A stretch of 64,000 nt of DNA from the NCBI GenBank assembly GCA_019695035.1, contig JAIBAU010000003.1, forward strand, positions 62,001 through 126,000, in the 5' to 3' direction. Positions 17,577-29,220 of the stretch are shown piece by piece. Numbering within the stretch: position 1 is the stretch's first letter; each line of letters begins with the position of its first letter. Below the pieces are notes generated by a model, which saw nothing but the letters and a program-made list of their open reading frames with translations, had not been told where the DNA came from and made no database searches. Position numbers and translations under genes: made by a program. This stretch comes from Caulobacteraceae bacterium (GTDB taxonomy: Bacteria; Pseudomonadota; Alphaproteobacteria; Caulobacterales; Caulobacteraceae).

Positions 17577-19403
17577 ATGAGCCGACGGATTGTTCTGCCG
17601 ATCGATGACGAGCTGCGGTTCGCGCCCGCGTCGGGCCAGGCGTTGTCGCGCGCCTCGGGCGAGGGCGTCGCCAAGGTGTTCACCGGCGGGGCCGGGCCCA
17701 CCATCCTCTTCGGCACCGACGGCGACGACACCATCTCCGATCCTTCGGGCGTCAACACGCTGAACGGCCTGGGCGGGTCCGACAAGATCACCGGCGGCAA
17801 GGACCAGGACACCCTGAACGGCGGCGAAGGGAACGACACCCTCAACGGTGGCAAGGGCGACGACGCCCTGCACGGCGACAACGGCGACGACGTGCTGATC
17901 GGCGGCGACGGGGCCGATTTCTATGACGGCGGGGCGGGGACCGACACGGCCGACTTCTCGACGGTGACCGTGGCCCTGACCATCGACCTCGATTTCGGCG
18001 GGGCCCAGAACACCGGCCAGGGGATGGACACCTTCAGCCAGGTCGAGGGGGTGAAGGGCGGCACGAAGAACGACACCCTGCTGGGCTCGATCGTGGACAA
18101 CACCCTGGACGGCGGGGCGGGCGACGACGTGCTGAACGGCGGCGACGGCAACGACGTGCTGATCGGCGGCAAGGGGCGCGACACCCTGATCGGCGGCGCC
18201 GGCTTCGACATCGCCAGCTACGCCTTCTCGACCGCCAAGGTCTCGATCAACCTGGCCGGCGGGGCGAGCGGCGGCGACGCCGGCGGCGACAGCTTCAGCG
18301 GCATCGACCTGTTCGTCCTGTCCGCCTACGCCGACACCTTCGTGGGCTCGGCGGGCCTCGACCGGGTCTCCGGCGGCGCCGGCGCCGATGTGATCTCCGG
18401 GGGCGCGGGCAATGACTCCCTGGTGGGCGGCGAGGGGAACGACACGCTCAACGGCGGCGACGACGACGACGTGCTGGCGGGCGGGGCGGGGGCCGACACC
18501 CTGAACGGCGGCAGCGGCAACGACTACGTCACCTACAACGGCAGCTACCCCTCGGTGTCCATCAACCTGTCGACGGGGATCCACACCGGCGACGCCGCGG
18601 GCGACGTCTTCATCAGCATCGAAAACTTCCAGCTGAGCTTCGGCAACGACTCCTTCGTGGGCGCCGGTGGCAACGACGTGGTGGCGGGGACCGACGGCAA
18701 CGACCAGCTGGTCGGCGGCGGCGGCGACGACATCCTGGACGGCGGAAACGACGGCGACTTCCTGGACGGGGGCGCCGACAACGACACCCTCTATGGCGCG
18801 GCGGGCGACGACACCCTGATCGGGGGCGCGGGGGCCGATACCTTCGACGGCGGCGACGGCCACGACACCGTTTCCTACGCCACCTCCGCCAACCAGGTGA
18901 CGCTCGACCTCATCTACGGCGCCATCCTGCACAGCAACGTCGGCGACGCGGTCGGCGACACCTTCGCCAATGTCGAGGCCTATGTATTCAGCGCCTTCAA
19001 TGACCAGTTCAGCGGCTCGATGGGTGACGATATCGCGAGCGGCATGGGCGGCGTCGACATCCTCGACGGGCGGGAAGGCAATGACACGCTTTCCGGCGAC
19101 GACGGCGGCGATGTCCTGACGGGCGGGGCGGGTGACGACATCCTGTCCGGCGGGGCGGGCTCGGACTTCTTCCGGTTCATGACCGGGGCCACCGGGGCCG
19201 ACACCATCACCGACTTCGAGAACGGCGTCGACCTCGTCAACTTCACCAACTACGCCGGCGTGACCGGGTTCAGCGATCTGGTGATCTCGACCAACGGGTC
19301 GGGATGGGCGGTGATCACCCTGCCGGACGGGGCGACCATCACCCTGACCGGCGTCACCGCGGCCCAGGTCGACGCCTCGGACTTCTACTTCCTGACCTTC
19401 TAG
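17577..19403 (+). CDS. Large RTX-type calcium-binding protein
   Basis: A 608-residue protein (a GTG one codon earlier is an alternative start; GGGAGGGGGG lies in front). It contains four similar modules. Each has several GGxGxDxhx nonapeptides and then a beta-rich segment of the form VxINLxxG...GDxFxxIE, seen around bases 17950, 18230, 18550 and 18890. The final 60 residues (DTITDFENGVDLVNF) resemble a type I secretion signal. There is no N-terminal signal peptide and no enzyme domain. It is probably a secreted or surface-bound beta-roll protein. It is alone in its transcription direction block and unlike the smaller RTX protein has no GGAATA-N16-CGTT promoter. Confidence 0.87.
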   Translation: MSRRIVLPIDDELRFAPASGQALSRASGEGVAKVFTGGAGPTILFGTDGDDTISDPSGVNTLNGLGGSDKITGGKDQDTLNGGEGNDTLNGGKGDDALHGDNGDDVLIGGDGADFYDGGAGTDTADFSTVTVALTIDLDFGGAQNTGQGMDTFSQVEGVKGGTKNDTLLGSIVDNTLDGGAGDDVLNGGDGNDVLIGGKGRDTLIGGAGFDIASYAFSTAKVSINLAGGASGGDAGGDSFSGIDLFVLSAYADTFVGSAGLDRVSGGAGADVISGGAGNDSLVGGEGNDTLNGGDDDDVLAGGAGADTLNGGSGNDYVTYNGSYPSVSINLSTGIHTGDAAGDVFISIENFQLSFGNDSFVGAGGNDVVAGTDGNDQLVGGGGDDILDGGNDGDFLDGGADNDTLYGAAGDDTLIGGAGADTFDGGDGHDTVSYATSANQVTLDLIYGAILHSNVGDAVGDTFANVEAYVFSAFNDQFSGSMGDDIASGMGGVDILDGREGNDTLSGDDGGDVLTGGAGDDILSGGAGSDFFRFMTGATGADTITDFENGVDLVNFTNYAGVTGFSDLVISTNGSGWAVITLPDGATITLTGVTAAQVDASDFYFLTF

Positions 19404-19499
19404 GGGCGGCCGGGAACGCTTTCCCTCCGTCGACGGATTTACTTGCGCCCTCGGCGGTCGTAACCGGGGGCCCGGGCCCGAATCCCGTGGAGATCCCCG

Positions 19500-20141
19500 A
19501 TGCTGAACTGGTTCCAGGCGCTGCTGCCCAAGGAAGAGGCGTTCTTCGACCACTTCAACCAGCACGCCGAGATCCTCGTCGCCGGCGCCCAGGCGCTGCG
19601 CCGGCTGCTGGACGGGGGCGACCAGATCGAGGCCAACTGCCAGACGATCATGGCGCGCGAGGACGAGGCCGACGCCATCGCCCACCGGGTCATCCTGGCC
19701 GTGCGCAAGACCTTCATCACCCCCTTCGACCGCAGCGACATCCGCGATCTGATCAACTCGATGGACGACGCCATCGACCAGATGCAGAAGACGGCCAAGG
19801 CCATCCTGCTGTTCGAACAGCGCCAGTTTCCCGACGCGATGCGCGAGATGGGCGACGAGATCGTCGAGGCGGCGATCATCACCCAGCGCGCCGTCTCCAT
19901 GCTCAAGGAGATCAACCGCAACGCCGCCGAGCTGGGCGAGCTGACCCACCGGGTGACGGACCTCGAGGATCGCTCCGACCGCATCTACGACGCGGGCATG
20001 AAGGCGCTGGTGAAGGGGACTAAGCAGGAGCCCATGGCCTACATCGCCGGGGCCGAGATCTATGACCACCTCGAGAAGGTCATGGACCGCTTCGAGGACG
20101 TGTCGGACCGCATCAGCGGCATCCTGACCGAAAACCTCTAG
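19500..20141 (+). CDS. DUF47/PhoU-like phosphate transport accessory protein
   Basis: A 213-residue, all-helical protein of the DUF47 family, related to PhoU. Recognisable features are MAREDEADAIAHRV, the FITPFDRSDIRDLINSMDDAID segment and a final EKVMDRFEDVSDRIS helix, with acidic residues suited to metal binding. Genes of this family almost always sit beside a Pit transporter, and here the stop is 12 bases before pit. It is inferred to regulate or support the low-affinity phosphate permease. Confidence 0.9.
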   Translation: MLNWFQALLPKEEAFFDHFNQHAEILVAGAQALRRLLDGGDQIEANCQTIMAREDEADAIAHRVILAVRKTFITPFDRSDIRDLINSMDDAIDQMQKTAKAILLFEQRQFPDAMREMGDEIVEAAIITQRAVSMLKEINRNAAELGELTHRVTDLEDRSDRIYDAGMKALVKGTKQEPMAYIAGAEIYDHLEKVMDRFEDVSDRISGILTENL

Positions 20142-20153
20142 GAGCGCCGGGCG

Positions 20154-21167
20154 GTGGACGGCTCCTTCTTGGTCCTGGTGTTCCTGATCGGCGTGGCCTT
20201 GGCGTTCGATTTCATGAACGGCCTGCACGACGCCGCCAATTCGATCGCCACCATCGTCTCCACGCGGGTGCTCAAGCCCCACCTGGCGGTGCTGTGGGCG
20301 GGCTTCTTCAACTTCATAGCCTTCCTGTTCTTCGGCACAGCTGTGGCCAAGACCGTTGGATCCGGGATCATCGCGCCCGAGGCGATCGACAACGCGGTGA
20401 TCTTCGGCGCGCTGATGGGGGCCATCGTCTGGAACGTCGTCACCTGGCTGGGCGGGATTCCGTCCTCCAGCTCGCACGCCCTGGTGGGCGGCCTGATCGG
20501 GGCGGGCGTGGCCAAGGCGGGCCTGGGCGTGGTGGTGATGAAGGGCGTGATCAAGACCGGCACCGCGATCTTCCTGTCGCCGGCGGTGGGCTTTGGACTG
20601 GCGCTGCTGCTGGTGCTCATCGTCTCCTGGTTGTTCGTGCGCGCGCGGCCCAACTTCGCCGACTCCGTTTTCCGCAAGCTGCAGTTCGTCTCGGCCTCGC
20701 TCTACTCGCTTGGCCATGGCGGCAATGACGCCCAGAAGACCATGGGGATCGTCGCGGCGCTGCTGTTCGCCCACGCCCAGGCCAACGGCGCCAAGGGCGG
20801 CGACCTGACCATCCCGCTCTGGGTGGTGCTGAGCTGCCAGGCGGCCATGGGGCTGGGCACGCTGATGGGCGGCTGGCGCATCGTGAAGACCATGGGCTCC
20901 AAGATCACCAAGCTGTCGCCGATGCAGGGCTTCTGCGCCGAGACCGGCGGCGCCATCACCCTGTTCCTGGCCACCCACCTGGGGGTGCCGGTCTCCACTA
21001 CCCACACCATCACAGGCGCCATCATCGGCGTGGGTTCGGCGCGGCGGGTGTCGGCAGTGCGCTGGGGGGTCGCCCAGTCGATCGTCGTCGCCTGGTTCAT
21101 CACCATCCCGGCCGCGGCCCTGGTCGGCGCCGTCTTCTTCTGGCTCTGGAAGGCGGTCGCAGGTTGA
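20154..21167 (+). CDS. pit: Inorganic phosphate transporter, Pit family
   Basis: A 337-residue polytopic membrane protein. The two Pit family signature halves are visible: FMNGLHDAANSIATIVSTR near residue 20 and SLGHGGNDAQKTMGI near residue 185, as expected from an internal duplication. About nine to ten hydrophobic helices can be counted. It imports phosphate as a metal complex with protons. It starts with GTG preceded by GGAG that overlaps the end of the DUF47 gene, and its stop overlaps the next start. Confidence 0.92.
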   Translation: MDGSFLVLVFLIGVALAFDFMNGLHDAANSIATIVSTRVLKPHLAVLWAGFFNFIAFLFFGTAVAKTVGSGIIAPEAIDNAVIFGALMGAIVWNVVTWLGGIPSSSSHALVGGLIGAGVAKAGLGVVVMKGVIKTGTAIFLSPAVGFGLALLLVLIVSWLFVRARPNFADSVFRKLQFVSASLYSLGHGGNDAQKTMGIVAALLFAHAQANGAKGGDLTIPLWVVLSCQAAMGLGTLMGGWRIVKTMGSKITKLSPMQGFCAETGGAITLFLATHLGVPVSTTHTITGAIIGVGSARRVSAVRWGVAQSIVVAWFITIPAAALVGAVFFWLWKAVAG

Positions 21168-21628
21168 CCAAGCGGCGGGAGCGCAAGGTCCAGTACGCCG
21201 CCCTGCCGTTTCGGCCGGGAGCCCACGGGATCGAAGTGCTGCTGATCACCTCGCGCGAAACGCGCCGCTGGGTGATCCCCAAGGGCTGGCCCATGAAGGG
21301 CAAGACGCCCCACGAGGCCGCCGCCGTCGAGGCCCACGAGGAAGCCGGCCTGGACGGCGACATCTCGCCCCAGTCGGTCGGCTCCTATCGCTACGCCAAG
21401 CGTCTGAAGTCGGGCAAGGACCGGCTGGTGCAGGTGCAGGTTTTCCCGCTGCGGGTGACGTTCGAAGGCGATGACTGGCCCGAGAAGGAGCAGCGGGTGC
21501 GCCGCTGGGGACCGCCGGCCGAGGCGGCCGCCCTGGTGGTGGAGCCGGAACTGAAGGCGCTGATCATGGCCTTCGGGCGCGTGCCGCTTGACGCGGACCG
21601 TCCCGGCGAGCCTATCCAGAGATCATGA
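21164..21628 (+). CDS. NUDIX hydrolase
   Basis: A 154-residue NUDIX-fold protein of the diphosphoinositol-polyphosphate/Ap(n)A hydrolase-like type. The NUDIX helix is KTPHEAAAVEAHEEAGLDG, with Val where the usual Arg stands but the metal-binding EExG kept; WVIPKGWPMKGK comes just before it. It starts with TTG overlapping the pit stop, and its end overlaps the dehydrogenase start. The substrate is uncertain. Coupling to phosphate uptake suggests a pyrophosphate-containing substrate. Confidence 0.82.
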   Translation: MTKRRERKVQYAALPFRPGAHGIEVLLITSRETRRWVIPKGWPMKGKTPHEAAAVEAHEEAGLDGDISPQSVGSYRYAKRLKSGKDRLVQVQVFPLRVTFEGDDWPEKEQRVRRWGPPAEAAALVVEPELKALIMAFGRVPLDADRPGEPIQRS

Positions 21629-22557
21629 GCGAAAAGCCCGGCATCCTGATCATGCAGCGGCACCTGGCGCCGCTGACCGCCTTCCTCGAGAGCGCCTATA
21701 CGGTGCACCGTTTCTGGGAAGGCCCGCCGGTCGAGGCGGCGGACACCATCGGCGCAATCGTCGTGGCCGGTGAGTTCGAGCTCGACAAGCGACTGATCGC
21801 GAGCCTGCCGAACCTCGGCCTGATCGCCTGCTTCACCTCGGGATACGATGGCATCGACGTCGCCTGGGCCCGGGCCCGCGGCCTCGGCGTGACCCATGCT
21901 CCGGCCGTGAATCACGAGGACGTCGCCGACCATGCGCTGGGCCTGATCCTGGGCGCGCGGCGTCAGATCGTCAGCGGCGACCGCCAGGTGCGCGGCGGCG
22001 ACTGGGCCCTGGAGACCCGCACCATCACCCGCTCCATGCACCGCCAGAAGCTGGGCGTGGTGGGACTGGGATTGATCGGCCAGGCCCTGGCCCGGCGGGC
22101 CGAGGCCTGCCGCATGGACGTCGCCTGGTGGGGGCCCAATCCCAAGCCGGACGCCGCCTGGCCCAGGGTCGACGACCTCGTCCAACTGGCCCGCGAAAGC
22201 GATATCCTCGCCGTCACCTGCCGCGCCGACGAGAGCAATCGCGGGCTGATCTCGGGCGCGGTCCTCGAGGCGCTCGGCCCCGAAGGGTTGCTGGTCAATG
22301 TCTCACGCGGCCAGGTCGTGGACGAGGACGCCCTTATCGCTGCCCTGCGCGCGGGCAAGCTCGGGTCGGCGGCGCTGGACGTCTTCGTGGAGGAGCCGAC
22401 GCCGGCGGCCCGCTGGACCGACGTGCCCAATACGGTGCTGACGCCGCACACGGGGGGCGCGACCAACGAGGCGGTGCAGGGCATGCTGGGCCTGCTGATG
22501 GCCAACCTCGCCGCCCACTTCGCGGGCGAACCGCTGCGGACGCCGGTCGCCGAATAG
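21625..22557 (+). CDS. D-isomer-specific 2-hydroxyacid dehydrogenase
   Basis: A 310-residue NAD(P)-dependent dehydrogenase of the glyoxylate/hydroxypyruvate reductase group. It has the Rossmann motif GVVGLGLIGQALA, catalytic Arg in TCRADESNRG, Glu in DVFVEEPTP and His in LTPHTGG. The start overlaps the NUDIX stop. It should reduce a 2-oxoacid such as glyoxylate or hydroxypyruvate. Exact substrate preference cannot be settled by eye. Confidence 0.88.
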   Translation: MSEKPGILIMQRHLAPLTAFLESAYTVHRFWEGPPVEAADTIGAIVVAGEFELDKRLIASLPNLGLIACFTSGYDGIDVAWARARGLGVTHAPAVNHEDVADHALGLILGARRQIVSGDRQVRGGDWALETRTITRSMHRQKLGVVGLGLIGQALARRAEACRMDVAWWGPNPKPDAAWPRVDDLVQLARESDILAVTCRADESNRGLISGAVLEALGPEGLLVNVSRGQVVDEDALIAALRAGKLGSAALDVFVEEPTPAARWTDVPNTVLTPHTGGATNEAVQGMLGLLMANLAAHFAGEPLRTPVAE

Positions 22558-22603
22558 GCGCTTCGGCTTGCGCGCCCGCGGCGGACCACGCCATTCTGCC
22601 GCC

Positions 22604-22951
22604 ATGGACAGGTTGCTGAAGCTGCTGCTGGGCCTGCAGGCCCTGATCCTCATCCTGGCCGCGGCCGCCCACATGGGGTTGCCGGTGCCCTGGCTGGCCG
22701 GGCCCCGGGTCATCACCGCCGCTGTGGCAGAGGGGATCGGCGGCCTCGCGATCCTCTACGCTTCGCTGCACGGCGGCGCCCGCACAGCCTTCGTCTGCCA
22801 AGCCATCGCCCTGACCGGCGCGCTGTTGAGCCTCGCGGCCATCTCGCAATCGGGCGCGCCGCGTTATGTGATCACCGACCTCGGCCAGGTCATGCTGCTG
22901 GCGGCGCTTGCTGCGGGCCTGGTGATCTCGGACCGCGGAGCGCGGTCCTAA
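22604..22951 (+). CDS. Small integral membrane protein
   Basis: A 115-residue hydrophobic protein with about four membrane helices (LLLGLQALILILAAAAHM, VITAAVAEGIGGLAILYASL, FVCQAIALTGALLSLAAI, LGQVMLLAALAAGLVIS). The ATG at 22604 was chosen over a TTG 12 codons upstream because it begins directly before the first helix. Family and function were not recognised. Confidence 0.65.
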   Translation: MDRLLKLLLGLQALILILAAAAHMGLPVPWLAGPRVITAAVAEGIGGLAILYASLHGGARTAFVCQAIALTGALLSLAAISQSGAPRYVITDLGQVMLLAALAAGLVISDRGARS

Positions 22952-22953
22952 CC

Positions 22954-23370
22954 CTACTCGGCGACGCTGGCGGGGAATTGCGCGCGGCGGCAGTCGGTGG
23001 CGTTGCTGTCCTTCAGGTAGACCCCGTTGAACTTGAAGCGGTACTTCGACCCCGGTGCATAAATGCCCAACTTGACCACCTGATAGGCGCTGTTCGGAGG
23101 CGCGGTCACCACGGAGACGCGGCGCGGCACATAGACCCACTCCTCGTCGTAGACCTCGAAGCGGAAGCAATAGGTTTCGGCCGAACGGTTCACCAGCCGC
23201 ACGTCGTCCTCGACCCGGCCCGACGGCAGGTGGTTGGGCGTCAGCACCAGCACGATCTTGGGATCGCCGTGCACATTGATCATCTTCAGTCCCGCCGCCG
23301 CGATCGCAGGCGACACGGCGGCGAGGGTGGCGGCCGCCGCTGCGGCGGCGGGCAGGGTCCAGCGGGCCAT
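22954..23370 (-). CDS. Exported protein of unknown function
   Basis: A 138-residue protein with a signal peptide (AAAAAAATLAAVSPAIAAA) and a short beta-rich mature domain with two Cys (ETYCFRFE and ATDCRRAQ). A periplasmic immunoglobulin-like or cupredoxin-like sandwich is possible, but metal ligands are not clear. It is transcribed away from the methionine regulator, so both start within the same 98-base region. Confidence 0.7.
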   Translation of the reverse strand: MARWTLPAAAAAAATLAAVSPAIAAAGLKMINVHGDPKIVLVLTPNHLPSGRVEDDVRLVNRSAETYCFRFEVYDEEWVYVPRRVSVVTAPPNSAYQVVKLGIYAPGSKYRFKFNGVYLKDSNATDCRRAQFPASVAE

Positions 23371-23445
23371 CCTGATGCTCCCAGCTCAATCAACCAATGA
23401 TCGGCGAAGCGAGAAATCTGTCAATCTCAGGCTTGCCATAAAGAC

Positions 23446-23461
23446 ATAAAGATATCTTTAT
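23446..23461. promoter_or_regulatory. Perfect palindrome, probable operator of the ArsR-methyltransferase regulator
   Basis: ATAAAGATATCTTTAT is a perfect 16-base palindrome ending 7 bases before the regulator ATG. AT-rich palindromes of this kind are the usual targets of ArsR-type winged-helix dimers. Its position between divergent genes suits autoregulation and control of the met operon. An extra half-site (CATAAAG, 23437-23443) lies just to the left. Confidence 0.7.
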
Positions 23462-23468
23462 ATGCGAT

Positions 23469-24434
23469 ATGAACCTGAGCGCAGACGAGGCGGTTGACGT
23501 GCTGCGGGCGGCCGGCGAGCCGACCCGCCTGCGCATTCTTGCGCTGCTCGCCCTCGAGGAGCTCTCGGTCATGGAGCTGTCGCGCATCCTCGACCAGAGC
23601 CAGCCCCGGGTGTCTCGCCACCTCAAGCTGATGAGCGAGGCGGGCCTGATCGAGCGCTTCCCGGACGGGGCCTGGGTCTTCTACCGCCTTCCCACGGAGG
23701 GCGCGCGGCGCAAGCTGGCCGATGCGGTCCTGGACCTGCTGGGCGAGCCGGGTGAGGCGGACCGTGACTTCCAGCGGCTGCAGGCGGTGCGCGACGAGCG
23801 GGAGACCACGGCGGCCGCCTACTTCGAGCGCATCGCCCCGCGCTGGGACGAAATCCGCTCCCTCTACGCTCCCGAAACCAGCGTCGAAGCCGCGGTGGAG
23901 CGGGCGGCCGGACCGGGACCGTTCGAACGGGTGGTCGACCTCGGCACCGGCTCGGGTCGCATGCTCACCCTGCTCGGGCGGAAGGCCAAGATGTCGATCG
24001 GTCTGGATCTGTCCCAGCAGATGCTCAACATCGCCCGCTCCAATGTCACCCGCGCGGGGCTGGAGAAGGTCGAGCTGCGCCACGGCGACATCTTCGCCAC
24101 GCGGCTCCCCGCCCAGTCGGCGGACCTCGTCGTGGTGCACCAGGTGCTGCACTACCTGAGCGACCCGGCGGCGGCGGTGGCTGAAGCCGCACGCCTCGTG
24201 GCGATCGGCGGACGGCTGCTGATCGTGGACTTCGCGCCGCACGCCCTGGAGTTCCTGCGCAGCGAGCACCAGCATCGACGCCTCGGCTTCTCCGACGACG
24301 AGATGGCTCGATGGCTCGACGAAGCCGGCCTGAAGTGCGCCGAGCCCATCACCCTGGCCCCGGACAAGGAAGGCCTGACGGTGAAGGTCTGGACGGGACA
24401 ACGCGACCGCCAGGTCCGGCGGGACGCCGCGTGA
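23469..24434 (+). CDS. ArsR-family regulator fused to a SAM-dependent methyltransferase domain (SahR-like)
   Basis: A 321-residue two-domain protein. Residues 1-90 are an ArsR winged helix (SVMELSRILDQSQPRVSRHLKLMSEAGL). Residues 105-300 are a class I methyltransferase fold with the SAM motif DLGTGSG (157-163). The ArsR metal-site CxC is absent. This architecture next to metF and metH is that of the SahR group, which senses S-adenosylhomocysteine and controls methionine-cycle genes. Identity as SahR is inferred from context and domain order. The next gene follows after 10 bases. Confidence 0.85.
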   Translation: MNLSADEAVDVLRAAGEPTRLRILALLALEELSVMELSRILDQSQPRVSRHLKLMSEAGLIERFPDGAWVFYRLPTEGARRKLADAVLDLLGEPGEADRDFQRLQAVRDERETTAAAYFERIAPRWDEIRSLYAPETSVEAAVERAAGPGPFERVVDLGTGSGRMLTLLGRKAKMSIGLDLSQQMLNIARSNVTRAGLEKVELRHGDIFATRLPAQSADLVVVHQVLHYLSDPAAAVAEAARLVAIGGRLLIVDFAPHALEFLRSEHQHRRLGFSDDEMARWLDEAGLKCAEPITLAPDKEGLTVKVWTGQRDRQVRRDAA

Positions 24435-24444
24435 AGGCCCGGTC

Positions 24445-25386
24445 ATGAGTCTCGCCGCCGCCCGCGCCATGCTGCTGTCGCCGCTGGGTCCGATCGCCCG
24501 GGCCGGCGGGCGCGAGCATCCGGACCTGAATGTCTCGTTCGAGTTCTTTCCGCCGAAGACCGAAGAGGCCGAGGCCAACCTGTGGAGCTCGATCCGTCGT
24601 CTTGCGCCGCTGCAACCCAGCTTCGTGTCCGTGACCTATGGCGCGGGAGGATCCACGCGTGAGCGGACCCACCGCACGATCCGCCGCATCCTCGACGAGA
24701 CCAACCTCAGTCCGGCAGCCCATCTGACCTGCGTCGAGGCGTCGAAAGGCGAGATCGGCGACATACTGGACGCCTACTGGGACGCAGGCGTCCGGCATCT
24801 GGTCGCCCTGCGCGGCGATCCGCCCGGCGGCCTTGGCGGTCCCTACATTCCCCAGCCGGATGGCTACGCCAACGCCACGGAACTGGCCGCGGCTGCGGCC
24901 GCGCGCCACCCGTTCGAGATCAGCGTCGGCGTCTATCCCGAAAAGCATCCCGAAAGCCCCTCCCTCGATCATGATATCGACGTGCTGAAGGCCAAGGTCG
25001 ACGCGGGCGCAACCCGGGCGATCACCCAGTTCTTCTTCGACATTGACGCCTTCCTGGCGTTCGTCGACCGGGCGCGATCGCGCGGCGTGACCATCCCGAT
25101 TGTGCCGGGGGTCATGCCGGTGACGAACTTCAACGGTCTGAAGCGCATGGCCACGACCTGCCAGTGTCGGGTGCCGGACTGGCTCTCCAACCTGTTCGAG
25201 GGTCTGGACCAGGACCCCGATACGCGGCGGCTGATCGCCAGCTCGGTCGCGGCCGAGATGTGCGCCAGGCTCGAAGAGGAAGGATTCAAGGACTTCCACT
25301 TCTACACCCTCAACCGTGCCGACCTGGTCTACGCCATCTGCCGCGTGCTGGGACTGCGGGAGCAGGCCGAGGGGCAGGGCGCATGA
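24445..25386 (+). CDS. metF: 5,10-methylenetetrahydrofolate reductase
   Basis: A 313-residue TIM-barrel flavoprotein. Family motifs are SFEFFPPKT near the start, SVTYGAGGSTRERT, HLTCVEAS, LRGDPP and ITQFFFDIDAF. It makes 5-methyl-THF, the methyl donor for the MetH genes just downstream. Length matches bacterial MetF. It lies between the ArsR-methyltransferase regulator and metH in one direction, so it is probably co-regulated through the palindrome at 23446. Confidence 0.93.
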   Translation: MSLAAARAMLLSPLGPIARAGGREHPDLNVSFEFFPPKTEEAEANLWSSIRRLAPLQPSFVSVTYGAGGSTRERTHRTIRRILDETNLSPAAHLTCVEASKGEIGDILDAYWDAGVRHLVALRGDPPGGLGGPYIPQPDGYANATELAAAAAARHPFEISVGVYPEKHPESPSLDHDIDVLKAKVDAGATRAITQFFFDIDAFLAFVDRARSRGVTIPIVPGVMPVTNFNGLKRMATTCQCRVPDWLSNLFEGLDQDPDTRRLIASSVAAEMCARLEEEGFKDFHFYTLNRADLVYAICRVLGLREQAEGQGA

Positions 25387-25397
25387 GCCGTGATCGA

Positions 25398-25423
25398 TCC
25401 CTTCTCCCGCAAGGGGAGAGGTC
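25398..25423 (+). promoter_or_regulatory. Hairpin overlapping the metH ribosome-binding site
   Basis: TTCTCCC, a GCAA loop, then GGGGAGA form a stable stem whose right arm is the Shine-Dalgarno sequence in front of the metH ATG. It may reduce translation, or be a small dispersed repeat; similar C/G-rich hairpins occur elsewhere in the window. Confidence 0.4.
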
Positions 25424-26487
25424 ATGAATCGGGCCGGACGCATCGCGGCCCTGAAGGCCGCCGCCCGCGAGCGCATCCTGATCCTGGACGGATCCTGGGG
25501 CGTGTTCATCCAGTCCAAGGGCCTGACCGAGGACGACTTCCGCGGCCAGCGCTTCGCCACCCACAACCACCCGCTGAGGGGCGACTATGACGTGCTCTGC
25601 CTGACCCGGCCCGACATCGTCACCGAAGTCCACGACGCCTACTTCGCCGTCGGCGCCGACATCGGCGAGACCAACACCTTCACCGCCACGGCCATCGCCC
25701 AGGCCGACTACGGCCTGGAGAGCGCGGTCCACGACATCAACTACGAGGCCGCCCGCCTGGCCCGCGAGAGCGCGGACCGCTGGACCGCCAAGACCCCGGA
25801 CAAGCCCCGCTTCGTCGCCGGCGCCATCGGCCCGCTCAACAAGACCTTGTCGATAAGCCCCGACGTGAACGACCCCGGCGCGCGCGGCGTCACCTGGGAC
25901 GAGGTTTATTCGAGTTACCGTGAGCAGGTCCGTGCCCTGCACGAGGGCGGCGTCGACCTGTTTCTCGTCGAGACCATCTTCGACACCTTGAACTGCAAGG
26001 CCGCCATCAAGGCCATCCTCGACCTGGAGGACGATGGCTACGAGCCGCTGCCCATCTGGATATCCGGCACGGTTACTGACCGCTCGGGCCGTACCCTGTC
26101 GGGCCAGACCGTGGAGGCCTTCTGGAACTCTGTCGCTCACGCCAAGCCGTTCGCGGTGGGGCTGAACTGCGCGCTCGGCGCCGACATCATGCGCCCCTAC
26201 ATCGCCGACCTGGCCCGCGTCGCCGACACCCTCGTGGCCGCCTATCCCAACGCCGGACTGCCCAACGCCATGGGCGGCTATGACGAGACTCCGGACCAGA
26301 CCAGCGGCATGCTGGGCGAGTGGGCCAGGTCCGGCCTGGTCAACATTCTCGGCGGCTGCTGCGGCACCACCCCGGACCACATCCGCCGGATCGCCGAAGC
26401 CGCCGCCGGCGTGACGCCGCGCCAGGTTCCGGAACGGCCCAAGGCGATGCGCCTGTCCGGGCTGGAGCCGTTCGAGTTGGCCGGCTG

Positions 26488-26488
<1 letters not shown>
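25424..26488 (+). CDS. metH: Methionine synthase, homocysteine-binding subunit (MetH domain 1)
   Basis: A 354-residue protein matching only the first domain of cobalamin-dependent methionine synthase. It has DGSWGVFIQ at the start, the zinc ligands Cys249 (GLNCALG) and Cys312-Cys313 (GGCCGTT). It activates the thiol of homocysteine. It ends in TGA overlapping the ATG of the second part, so the two chains are made in equal amounts and should associate. This two-gene form is usual in Caulobacter relatives and is not a frameshift: the end PFELAG is a normal linker. Confidence 0.9.
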
Positions 26489-29154
<2,666 letters not shown>

Positions 29155-29220
29155 GGGGCGGCGCGAAATCGCCGTGGCGGCGTCAATGCTCGTCCGAAAG
29201 GTGAATTCGTGCCGTCCGCG

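Noticed and set aside
17526-21005. Very long open frame (over 1,100 codons) on the minus strand
   Set aside because: It is antisense to the RTX, DUF47 and Pit genes, has no recognisable domain and is a by-product of high GC codon use. The same applies to long minus-strand frames at 36746-40069, 43868-46534 and 27121-29013.
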